A stretch of 25,781 nt of DNA, from NCBI GenBank assembly GCA_036897485.1, contig JAYMTF010001160.1, positions 1 to 25,781 of the forward strand, written 5' to 3'. The DNA comes from Pelargonium nanum. Its lineage: Eukaryota > Streptophyta > Magnoliopsida > Geraniales > Geraniaceae. Position 1 is the first letter of the stretch. Each line of letters opens with the position of its first letter. Under the pieces are notes generated by a model, which saw nothing but the letters and a program-made list of their open reading frames with translations, was not told the origin of the DNA and made no database searches. Below are positions 1 to 9,716 of this stretch, one piece after another. The translations under genes and the position numbers were made by a program.

Positions 1-9
1 ATTATCAAT

Positions 10-11
<2 letters not shown>

Positions 12-50
<39 letters not shown>
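12..50. repeat. (AT)n microsatellite
   Basis: An uninterrupted AT dinucleotide run of about 19 units, continuing imperfectly to about position 54. It lies in the first intron of the MADS gene and is likely to vary in length between individuals. Confidence 0.95.
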
Positions 51-54
<4 letters not shown>

Positions 55-498
55 GCTTAATCTTTCTTTTTAGAAGTAGTATAATATATTTTATCTAAAA
101 AATGAAAATTTCTCACACACACAGTATATATTAGAATAAAAGATTACAGGAGAAGGATTGGTATGTACATGTATAGTATTTCATTATTATATGGTAGATA
201 ATTGAGATGTTTCATTATTATATGGAGTAATATATTTATCTACATTTATCGATTTAAAAGAATACAAAAATATATTTACAGTTTTGAAATGAAAATATAT
301 TTACAGTTATGATGATTTATATAACAATTGTGAAAATTTAGTATCATACATAAAATCCTTACATATATACATATATATATTGAAAAAATCATAAGAATAC
401 AGGTCAAGGATCCAGTATGTGTATATGAATAGGACCCTTAACTAGATAATTATAAGAAGATGAGAGCTAGAACAAAAGCAGTCAAAGTTGGTCAACAG

Positions 499-507
499 AA
501 ACCCTAA
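499..507 (+). promoter_or_regulatory. Telobox (AAACCCTAA) in MADS intron 1
   Basis: A perfect AAACCCTAA 9-mer. Teloboxes are bound by Arabidopsis TRB proteins and take part in Polycomb recruitment, and many MADS genes are Polycomb targets. A role here is inference from the motif and its place in a MADS first intron. Confidence 0.35.
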
Positions 508-714
508 TTATTTGATCAGTTGATCATGATAGGAAATCAAAATCAAATGATGACCACAAATCAGCTGTGTCAGAGCTAGAAACTTGAGAAACCATCATCT
601 TGAAACAGATGGACCCATGATCATCATCACATGCAATAATAATTAGCTAATATTAACCAGTCATGATGAAGAAGATGAAGAAGATGAAGATTGAAGAAGA
701 TCTGAGAGATGGAC

Positions 715-902
715 CTGAAAGGCTCGGTGCAGTAATGGCACATCTTTCCGGTGGCGGAGAAGATGATGAGTCCGATCTGAGCATCGCAAAGCACAGAAAG
801 TTCATGGGTCTTCTTCAACAGACCAGCTCTTCTCTTCGAGAACGTCACTTGCCTTGTTGTCTGGTTCTCTATCCTCTTTATACATATCTTCCCACGTCCC
901 AT
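715..902 (-). CDS. TT16: B-sister MADS-box transcription factor, exon 1 only (partial gene)
   Basis: The ATG at 902-900 opens a complete MADS domain beginning [16 protein letters not shown] and continuing through [20 protein letters not shown] to FSATGK. The frame holds for 62 codons, then a donor (TTTCAG|GTCC) ends the exon after 188 nt, a normal first-exon length for MIKC genes. The MADS domain binds CArG-box DNA as a dimer in the nucleus. The stretch [11 protein letters not shown] and the following YCTEPF resemble B-sister proteins (Arabidopsis TT16/ABS, Petunia FBP24), which act in ovule and seed-coat endothelium development. Residue 7 is Cys, where this family usually has Glu. The I, K and C regions are not visible: bases 1-714 look like intron 1, so the other exons lie left of the window. 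MADS identity is very secure. B-sister placement rests on sequence and on neighbours that match the TT16 locus. Confidence 0.9.
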
Positions 903-968
903 TTTCTTTTAATTCTAATTACCTACAAGATCTTAATATATAATTACATACAAAATACTACAAATAAT

Positions 969-1175
969 GGGTTTCTGAAAAAATCCAATCTTTTTGCTTT
1001 CTGTACAAACAAAAAAATGTGAATTATATGTAAGAACTGAGAATTCATTAAGTAGAAACTGAAGAAATTAATTTTTTAATATTTCATATATGGGTTTCTG
1101 AAAAAGATCCAAGCTTTTTGCTTTCTGTACAAAATGAATGATATTATAATTAAGAACAAAGAATTAATGATAAAT
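969..1175. repeat. Imperfect direct duplication, two copies about 123 bp apart
   Basis: A block beginning GGGTTTCTGAAAAA, passing through CTTTTTGCTTTCTGTACAAA and ending near a GAATT(C/A)AT motif, is present at about 969-1053 and again at about 1092-1175. The two copies are clearly related over about 85 bp with small differences. They lie immediately 5' of the MADS coding start, in the 5' UTR or proximal promoter. Confidence 0.85.
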
Positions 1176-1341
1176 ATTGTATATGAAGATCTAAAAATGG
1201 AACAACTCTAAAGAGCAGAAGGTTATAGAAATGTTTGTACCTTGTTCTTGGGAAAATGGGTTTTGCTTGTGAAATTGGACTTAGACTAAATATATCAATA
1301 TTCACCACTTTGGAGTGTTGTGATGGTAAAATAAAATGGCA

Positions 1342-1370
1342 GTGCTGTGCTGTGCTGTGCTGTGCTGTGC
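1342..1370. repeat. (GTGCT)n microsatellite, about 5.8 units
   Basis: Five full GTGCT units and a partial sixth, without interruption, about 440 bp upstream of the MADS start codon. Confidence 0.95.
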
Positions 1371-1441
1371 AGTAGTAGCTAGTGAGTGAGTGGCAGTAAC
1401 TGTAATTAAAGGGAACAACAAGGGCAGGGTATTAATAATAA

Positions 1442-1466
1442 GTGAGTTGTGAGTTGTGAGTTGTGA
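1442..1466. repeat. (GTGAGTT)n short tandem repeat, about 3.5 units
   Basis: Three exact GTGAGTT heptamers followed by GTGAC, in the MADS upstream region. Confidence 0.85.
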
Positions 1467-1515
1467 CTCATAACCACCACTCTCTGTCTCATCTTCAGAG
1501 CCAACCTGGATTTTG

Positions 1516-1525
1516 CCAAATATGG
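1516..1525. promoter_or_regulatory. Perfect CArG box upstream of the MADS gene
   Basis: CCAAATATGG fits the CC(A/T)6GG MADS-domain binding consensus exactly and lies about 610 bp upstream of the MADS ATG. MADS genes are often auto- or cross-regulated through such sites, so it is a candidate for feedback control. Occupancy cannot be read from sequence. Confidence 0.5.
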
Positions 1526-2262
1526 TAAATTCTTTTCTTCACAAATGCTAGGCTCTTACCATAAAAGGAAACTAGGAGAAGAGCTAGACTCTAGGGGCTG
1601 TCCAATTAACACAAAGGAAACCTACCCATTAATTTCCATATCTTATTCATGTCTTTAATTTCTTTTCTTTTATATATTTGTTCACACACAGTAATTAATT
1701 TTGTTGTATTTAAGGAGAGGACAAAGTGCATGTAACAATCCATCTCCTCTTCTATACCCACAGAGACAGTTCATGACTCTTACATTTCAGACTCCTTTAC
1801 CATTACCTTTACCATGACCATGAATGAGACACTCACATGGCATGCATACTAGACAAAACCAAGATACAACATGATTATTGACTAATATTTCTGTATTTTT
1901 CGTGAATATGTGAACTTAAATTGAGAGTATCACTTAACACTTTCACACTAACAGATTGTATAACAGGATATGATCGGATTTGGATCGAAAATGGACCCTA
2001 CTAAACCGGAACGAATGTATTCAGTCCAGTCCTCGATCCATTCAATTCAGACTGATTTTTTAAAAAATATGTTTATTTAAATAAATTCTATTAGTAATTG
2101 TATTTTTTTTTTGAAAAAATTATCACTTGTAGTACAACATAGTACTTCGTTATTGTTAACACTTCGATTATAATTATTTCCCTTTAAAAAGTTTTTTAGT
2201 AATTTTAAAACTCATTCGGTCTGATTTCGGCGCAGACCATACACAACCGGTTGGTATGATCT

Positions 2263-2286
2263 TTGGACCAATCATAATTGGTCCAA
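2263..2286. repeat. Perfect 10-bp inverted repeat with 4-nt loop
   Basis: TTGGACCAAT at 2263-2272 and its exact reverse complement at 2277-2286 flank CATA. It sits in irregular TE-like sequence (about 1960-2340) rich in CGGT/GGTC words. It could be a cruciform or a remnant of a mobile element; no coding sequence is associated. Confidence 0.7.
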
Positions 2287-3537
2287 TCCATATTTCATAG
2301 GATATTCGGTCAAGACAGGTGCCAAGCTCTACCAGGTTGAATAAGAGAGACAAACTTGGACTTGCATCTGTATAAGTGGATTAAAATCGGGAGGTAAGGT
2401 AGAAGAGTCAACGGATCCAAACATATATAACCAATATTTATGATATTATGTTAAATTTAACTTTAACCCCAAAAGTCAAGCTAACAGGCGGAATGTCTAA
2501 CTAGTATCTCAAGTGGTGACTAATTTCACTTTTTTCCGACCCAAGGCCAAAGAGGAACTTCGATTAAACTTAAGGACAAATTAGGAATTGCTTACAATTA
2601 CATTACCAATATATGAACACTATGTCCAAGAATTTCAAGTTCATAACAATCATGTGACCACAAAATAGTCTTTGCCACTCCCTTTACATGTTCAACATCA
2701 AATACATATATATAGGATATAGCTATATAGAGATTGGTCCCCTCTTGTTGTGAAACTCAGTTTATAGCTGTCTGACTCACAAGTCACAACTATCTGTCAA
2801 CATAGCAATTGCTAAACCATCTCCTACCTCTCTAAACTCAAAACCAAGCACAGATTAGTAGATTACACATTATCAATGCATGTTTTCTTAAAAAAAAAAG
2901 GTTAAAACACACAACTTGTTGCTCAATTACCAGAATTGGCAAGCAACACTGCACATGTCAGGGGTGGTCCAATTTGTGGTTTCAGTTTCACATGGACCTG
3001 ACCACACCTATGATGATGAATCATCATTAAACAACAACAACAACAATAAATTGCTAAAGAGATTTGGATTCAAACCCATGTATAAATTACAATGATGTCC
3101 AGGGATTGCAATTGATAATCAATTGTACAAGCAAGTGTCAATAGCATTACTAAACCAATGACTACAACAACATAAATAGAAGAGTCAACTGATTAAACAT
3201 TGGGTCTAAGAAAATGTTTCTGGCATCTTCATGAAGCAAGTGAATCTGGTGGAGGATTTTTCCTGAGAAACAACAAAAAGAAAATATCAATATACCAGTT
3301 AATTCAACCCGTGTATAGTTGTTTAAGACAATCGGCTAAGTTTCATTAGAAAACGCTACACGAGAAAGTAATCAATGAACACATTTCATTGCATCCTAGT
3401 GTGGCTTGTGAACCATTGGATATGCTTTCTTCACTTTGCGGACAGATGTGAAAATTTAGGCAACATATATAGCAAAGCAGCAATAACAGCGTGCACATGA
3501 AATGAAAATTTGAAGTCAAAGATGTCTTGCAATCGGC

Positions 3538-6500
3538 TCACTCTTCATGTTCATAGTGCTGCTTCAGAATTTTGACAGTCTCGTTCAGAGCATGCAGGGT
3601 CATTTTTTTAACCTGAAATGCATATAAGCCTTATAAGTCATGTTAAACATAGGCCCAAGGAGCAAAGCATACTTATGCAACATGGTGAATGAAACATCAG
3701 ACCAAGGGAAAAGAACAAACCGACACGGAAAGCATCATATTGAGAATGATGGGTTTTTACAAATAGCATCATATTACTCTAACAAATGACAATTATCAGC
3801 CAGTTACAAGTAGGAGAAGACACAGAAGGCGGTGTCCTAAACAAAAAAATGCCAGCCAAGAGCAGAAAAGGTAACTTTTACCCAGCTGACCAAGAAATTG
3901 TGTGACTTCAGAGCCAAAATATATCACGTAACGTGGGTTCTAAATTATATATTCTTAGGCTTGTCCTTTACTTTTAAAAGGAAGCCTATTTGGGTGGAGA
4001 TATACTTATTTTAGTGATAAACAGAGAACAAGAAAACAACCAAGGCTACAGCAATACATAAGTAGGACAACCTACCTCCAACTTGTCTTCCTTGGCCCTG
4101 TGATTTCTCGGAAGTTCCCGAAATTCCTCTGTCAAACGTATGCACTCACCAACATTTTCAGGTGAAACAAAATCAAGTGCAACTTTTATGCATGACTGCA
4201 AAAGAGAATAACGAAAGCGTCATAAACACAAATAAATGAGCACGAGACTCATAAATTAGATAAATTAGTCAATTGTGTGCAAGCAATCAAGACCACATAT
4301 TCCCACAATGTGATATCAGAACATTGAGAAAATTTACTATTACCTTCAAGTTTCGAACTTGGTGAGGGCAACCTGCAGGAATAAAGACAGCATCTCCAAG
4401 TTTTTGAACAAATGTCCATGGTTCAATTCCTGAATCATAACATATGAACAAATTATCATAATTTTTTTACTGATTAGACTAATGTCTTTACAATATTATG
4501 TAAAACTAACCATATTCCTCCTTAAGTTTCCTTTTGTGCTCCAAAGTCAGGTAAAAGGATTGATCATGTATGGGGTGAACAACCTAATCCAGCAACAGCA
4601 ACATAATGGTAAATCAATAGAAACATATAATATTAATATTTGAAAAAAGATTTAACAAGCAGTCATTCCATAGTAGACTGGAACACGATTATATGAAAAC
4701 TGATGGTGGCAACTCATGCATTTCACTAGCAATATTGCCATTCATTGACTTCCTCTAAAAAAATGTGTTAATTAATTAAGAATTTACATACTACTCTTAT
4801 ATGACAAAAGAAAATAAACTATCTTAACTGTTTCAAATATGCAAACCAAATTTGTCTGAAAATGTTTCCTAACATACAAAATATTTTCAATCTTGGAAAT
4901 GTGATTGATAATAACAGGTTTAAAGATGACTAAGTTTTGTGAAATGAACTTTGCTACGTAGACAGAAAAGACAAACAAAAGAATCCCCAAAAAGGAATGC
5001 TCATGATCATTAACTATGAATTACCAGTTCAAGTGGGCAACAAAGAATGTGTCTGAATTCTCTGAAGTGCTTCTTAAGGTACTCCTTCAACTTAGGGACG
5101 TCTTCTCTACGGAATATGTCCCAAAGAGCACCGCCCTCAACTTTGGAACAAGCTTCGCCATTCTCACTATATCTGTCTTGATCCATCTCCATCTCTTCAC
5201 TCTTTTCCGGCTCCAATTTTGCTGAAACGTCATGCTCATGCAACTCAACACCATCTCCAGATAAGTCACTGTCTACCCTTTCACCTACAGCCTGAAAGTT
5301 ACTAAATAATTCTTTTTGGTCTTGCTTAAAGTGTTTCTTTTTCAACTTCTCTATATCAGCCTGCTGCTCGGTAGTAAAGGTCACATCAGCAGTGTGTGTC
5401 AAAACATTGACCTGAAACAGCAAAGTTAAAACTATAAATAAATTTTCTAAATCAAACTCACAAAATGTAAGCATAAAATATGAATTTAAAGATATCATAC
5501 AGCATGATATTTCAATATTAAATTCCCATAGGAAAATAATAACTTCTTGTCTGCACTGTAGTAGGGTTTAAAGCCCCCCCCAAAAAGAAAAGCTCAAAAC
5601 ATGGTATTCCAGGAAAGTATCTTTCTTCGAAAACTGCAGCTTTATGAGGAAAAAATTCAAAGATAAACATACCGCATCAGACATATCACAATGTAACTTG
5701 GTCACAGAGTCTCCACGACCAAGTTCTTGAGCAGCTCCATATGCAATGTATGTTTTTGGCCCCAAGTCTGGCTTCAGGGACCTCTCAGGCAATTTGACAG
5801 CAAGGTTTAGGAAGCCATTGCAAGGATTTGTATATTCCTTAAAGGGTAGGCAGTGTATAAACTCTGCATAATGGCGGGGCAACCTCTCCTCAAATAAGGT
5901 GGATGGAGGCCAATCTTTCAATTTCAGTATTCGAGGCCATTTTTCAGCATCAAACTTAATATTTGAGTATTCAGTGAAGAACTGGTGGATATTGATCTCC
6001 GACTGCACACACAAAATACACGGATATGATATGAAAGAGACAAGGTTATTATGCTGAATTACCCAGTTCACACAAAAATATCTGTAAAAATATGCTATGC
6101 TTATTAGGAGTTATAGCTCAATCTACTTTTCTTCCAATACTTTAATCAGCTCATAGAAGAGTGATAAATTTAACTCACTCTATTCCAAAAGAAATGTCCA
6201 GTCTCCTGGTTAACTGCATTAAATTTTTACCACTTTTAGATCATATATTTTTCATATCTCAATTTTATACAACACAATTTACAAAAGTTTTCCCAAAATA
6301 AGTGGTCAAAATTTTATACATTCATTTTGTAATGTTGTATAGTGTTGATGTTCCTATATGCCCAGGTACCCTGTACAATCTGTTCCAGTTTCCAAAATGA
6401 TATTGTCAACTTCTATAGGGAGATGAACAAACATAACTAACCTCACACAAGTCCAAGCAATCAATGGCCGCCACTTCCAAAAGTTTTCTATGTTTGAGAT

Positions 6501-9500
6501 GCTTCATCTGACGACACGCACGCCACATAACCAATGGCTCCCAGCTTAAACCAGATGTACATTCGAGCACATCACTCACAATTACTGGTTCACCTCTACT
6601 CCAATGCCACTGAAAATGATTCAAATCTCCATGTTGCAAATCCATAGCTCTAGGACAAAACAAGTAGTTGTCACTGGAGTTCTCCCGAGAAGCAGCTTTC
6701 CTCAAGTCGTTACTAGAAGCAGTATCACCCTTCATCTTACAACATGAGCACGATTGTGCAGATATACAAGATATATCAGTAGGCTCATCTTTTGCAGCCA
6801 TTTCCTCTGCTTTCTTAACCAGATCTGAAACATGATTTTCTGGTAGAGTGCTTGTCAATTCTAGAATGCCACAACCGCAGCCACCCATGACCTCTGGGGG
6901 GCATGGAATACTTCCATCTTCTTTCACTTCCCACACAGAATCAGACTTAATATAGCTAGTTTTAGTGGAACTTGTCACATCTTTTCTCGGCCCACCATGT
7001 AAATATTTTATCCCTCTGCTAGCATACTCCATAATGAGTTCTCCACCTCCCTGAAGGCAGCCAGCACGAATCTCACGGCAACAGACGATACAAAGATCAT
7101 AAGAACAGTTTGAGCATGTTCTATGAAGATCAACAATGGAAGTTTTGCAATGATCACTGTAAAAACCACGAGTTAACATCAACAACATAACAAAAGTCAT
7201 CATATAATCAGGACAATGAAACCATGACATGAGAATTGTCCTACCAGTATATACGCTCATTATTTGAACAAGCTGCCATCTGTACACTTAAATCTGGAAG
7301 TGGCACCCCTACCAAAATTGAAATTTCAGTACATGAAAACAAAGATGCGTATTTGTTGCTAAAGGAGTGATGCCATGCAACTGTAAATAGATTAACTAAT
7401 TAGAGACCTGCCTATTCAATTTGCTGGAGTGAAGAGAAACAAATCAACTAAACTCATTATGAAGTAAGCTAAACCTTATCTGATGCTAAAACTTTATCTG
7501 GAGACCAAAATAAGAAATAAGATGGATGACTGTAATATTTGGACGCATAATCTATCTCTATATATAGATAAATAGATAATAATTAGCCTTTTCATATCAA
7601 AGTCCAAGGTAATTGGTAGGCAACACATGAATTGCAAATAAGATCATGGAGCAAGAAAATACCAAGTCTCTGAGCTTCCACCTCCTTTTCCAACATTTGC
7701 TCATCATTAAGATTTTTCAAAAGAGGGAGAAGCTTATGCAACAAGAACTTGGAGTATTTAACTTTATCATCTTTACCAATCTCTAATTTTTTTGCTTCCT
7801 TCTTCATTTCCTACAACATATTACAAACAAAACATATAAATTACCCCATTCTCACCATGGACAAAATAATATAACATGGGCAGAAAAGAGACAAACACTA
7901 ACTTGAAGTGGTCCGTCCAAACGTAAGCACGCTTTGCAGTTGCAATTTCCACGACAAACTGGACATGCCTCAGCAATATCTTCAGGTTTTGTTTGAGGAT
8001 ACCTAGACATAAAAAGAGATCATGGTAACAGAAACAACAGCAGTATATCAGCAGGAAACCACATCAACATTCAGAAATAAAATGGTACTTCACTTTCTCG
8101 CATTTTGGGAATACAATTGGCTATGTTTTTCAAAAACTTAAACTGAACTAAACTGTACTTTTTAGTTTGTTATATAAATATACCGAAAAGCAGTTTGTGC
8201 CCACCAATTAACCCACATTATGTCAATGTTTTAAAAGCTCTCCTTTGTATCACATGTGAGCAATGTATTCAGAGATAATATGCTAATTCGGTACCAAAGT
8301 CAGTCAAAACCTAATATATCTCTAAAAATACTTGCACACTGGGTAAACTAGATATGAATTAAAGTAAATAAATTAACCACAAAATTTAGATACATAACAA
8401 GGAAATATTATATATATTGTGTTCATACCAGTTCTGCATACATGGGTAGCAATATCTCTTCCTCTCACACTTTCGGCATCGAACAACTTCACCTTTATCA
8501 TTCCTTTGGCATTGATGGCACATTGAAGATATATGCTGTCAAAATAGAAACAAAAAGACACAATTATAGAACATCAAGCATGAAAGCCCAAATCCACAAT
8601 ACAAGTAAGGCAACAAGTAAATAGAATTGTTACATTCGTTGTCCTTTTCAGTGAGTTTTCTTCTGGCTTCTTACGAGTAGCCCTCTCAGACTTTCTGAGA
8701 GCATCAGAAGATTCTCCTGAGGAACTATTATTCCGTCTAGGTCTGCCAGGTTTTCTACGTCCACTCTGGTGGGCTAAATCTTCATCGCCACTCCCAACAC
8801 CAGCGTTTTCGTCGGATTGTTGTAGAGCTGAGTCCTTTGTCGTCTCAGAAGGATCTTGATGGGTCTTTTTCTTGGGTCTCCCAGGTTTCCTAGGTTCATT
8901 CTGGTTGGCTAAAACTTCATCGCCACTACCAACACCATCGTTCTCCTCGGATTGTTGTAGAGTTGAATCCACATCTTGTTGGGTCTTTTTCTTGGGTCTC
9001 CCGGGTTTCCTAGCTCCATTCTGCTTGGCTAAATCTTCATCACCACTACCAACACCCACATTTTCCTCGGATTGTTGTTGAACCGTCTTCTTGGGTCTGC
9101 CACGTTTCCGAGCTCCATTTAGGTTCCCCAAACTATCATCGCCAACACCGGCACTGTCCTCGGACTGTTGTGGAGACGAATCCTCCATTGCCTCAGAAGC
9201 ATCTTGTTGGGTCTTCTTCTTGGGTCTACCAGGCTTCCTCTTTCTCCGGTTCACAACCTCGTCTTCATCGTCATCAACATAATCATCATCATACTCAGTG
9301 TAGCTGACCTTGCGCGCAGAGTCTCTGAGCCTAAGGCGCTTATTAGAATCAAATGGACTCACCGGAGATTCAAGAACATCTCCTCCATTAGCATTGTCGT
9401 CCTAGTTAATTTCCACAATGAGTATCACTTAATCAATATTGTGTCTAATTTTAACAACAGAAACAGCATTTAATTAAAATTCTTGAGAACAGAACAGAAC

Positions 9501-9716
9501 AGAAACATTAGCGGTTTTTGGTACCTTGTTGTTCTTGCTCCTCCAGCCTGGTTTCCGGCCACGCTTCTTGGGCTCCTTATTCTGGCTCTGATCTTGTTCT
9601 TGTTCGACTGGAGCAGTAACGGTTGGAATTTGGGCGGCGATTTGGGGTTGTTGGTCCTCTGGCTCCACCGCCGGTAACTGAACCTCGGCCATCGCCGGTA
9701 ACTGGGCCTCGGCCAT
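3538..9716 (-). CDS. JMJ25: JmjC-domain histone H3K9 demethylase, KDM3/JMJ25 type, with AT-hooks
   Basis: The thirteen exons on the minus strand are 9716-9525, 9401-8634, 8535-8429, 8002-7903, 7810-7663, 7308-7245, 7156-6442, 6002-5673, 5411-5025, 4583-4511, 4429-4344, 4195-4076 and 3612-3538. They give 3,165 nt and 1,054 aa, with frame kept at every join. In order: KRGRKPG (about 51-57); five GRP-core AT-hooks at about 122, 165, 198, 238 and 283 with acidic linkers; a Cys-rich RING-like finger (about 326-383); a second Cys/His cluster (YCDHCK..., about 459-500); and the JmjC domain. The iron ligands look intact: H802 and D804 in HCDMSDA, and H984 in AGCPHQV. By family it removes H3K9me1/2 in the nucleus using Fe(II) and 2-oxoglutarate. 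The start at 9716 has a second in-frame Met eight codons later. Which Arabidopsis JMJ gene is the orthologue is unresolved. Confidence 0.93.
8730..9240 (-). repeat. Internal tandem-like repeat encoding AT-hook units in JmjC exon 2
   Basis: Related DNA units recur inside the exon. Each encodes an AT-hook (RKPGRPKKK or close), a QQD/TQQ stretch, QQSEEN, GVGSGDE and a short A(K/N/H)Q linker. The GRP cores are spaced 43, 33, 40 and 45 residues apart, so the unit is about 40 codons with small in-frame length differences. This suggests growth by duplication of a single AT-hook module. Confidence 0.85.

Larger units (their letters stand above)
1..714 (-). other. First intron of the MADS-box gene (5' part), no further exon seen
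   Basis: Reading from the donor at 714-713 to the window edge, I find no segment encoding a MADS I- or K-domain exon. The DNA is AT-rich. It holds a purine-rich GAA/GATGAA tract at about 665-705 just inside the donor, a telobox-like 9-mer at 499-507, two copies of a short TTCATTATTATATGG motif near 180 and 210, and an (AT)n tract at the far end. Long regulatory first introns are common in MIKC MADS genes. Confidence 0.6.
903..3537. other. Intergenic region: MADS promoter side and downstream of the JmjC gene
   Basis: No credible coding exon was seen in about 2.6 kb. The left part is the 5' flank of the minus-strand MADS gene. It contains a duplicated block (969-1053 and 1092-1175), a pentanucleotide microsatellite, a heptanucleotide repeat, a perfect CArG box at 1516-1525 and an RY-like CATGCA at 1841-1846. 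The part from about 1960 to 2340 has irregular TE-like sequence and a 10-bp hairpin. The right end should include the 3' UTR of the JmjC gene. A pyrimidine-rich stretch ending in AG on the minus strand near 3265 could be a 3' UTR splice acceptor, but this is weak. Confidence 0.6.

Noticed and set aside
663-1022. Plus-strand frame opposite the MADS exon
   Set aside because: The minus strand has an unmistakable MADS domain; the plus product is low-complexity at its start and AT-rich afterwards.
1960-2340. A complete mobile element
   Set aside because: Irregular CGGT/GGTC-rich sequence and a hairpin are present, but no paired ends, target duplication or coding sequence could be defined.
8872-9282. 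Plus-strand open frames opposite the JmjC AT-hook exon
   Set aside because: They mirror the repeated AT-hook codons and have repetitive Leu/Pro/Phe/Ser products; the minus-strand reading gives the real motifs.
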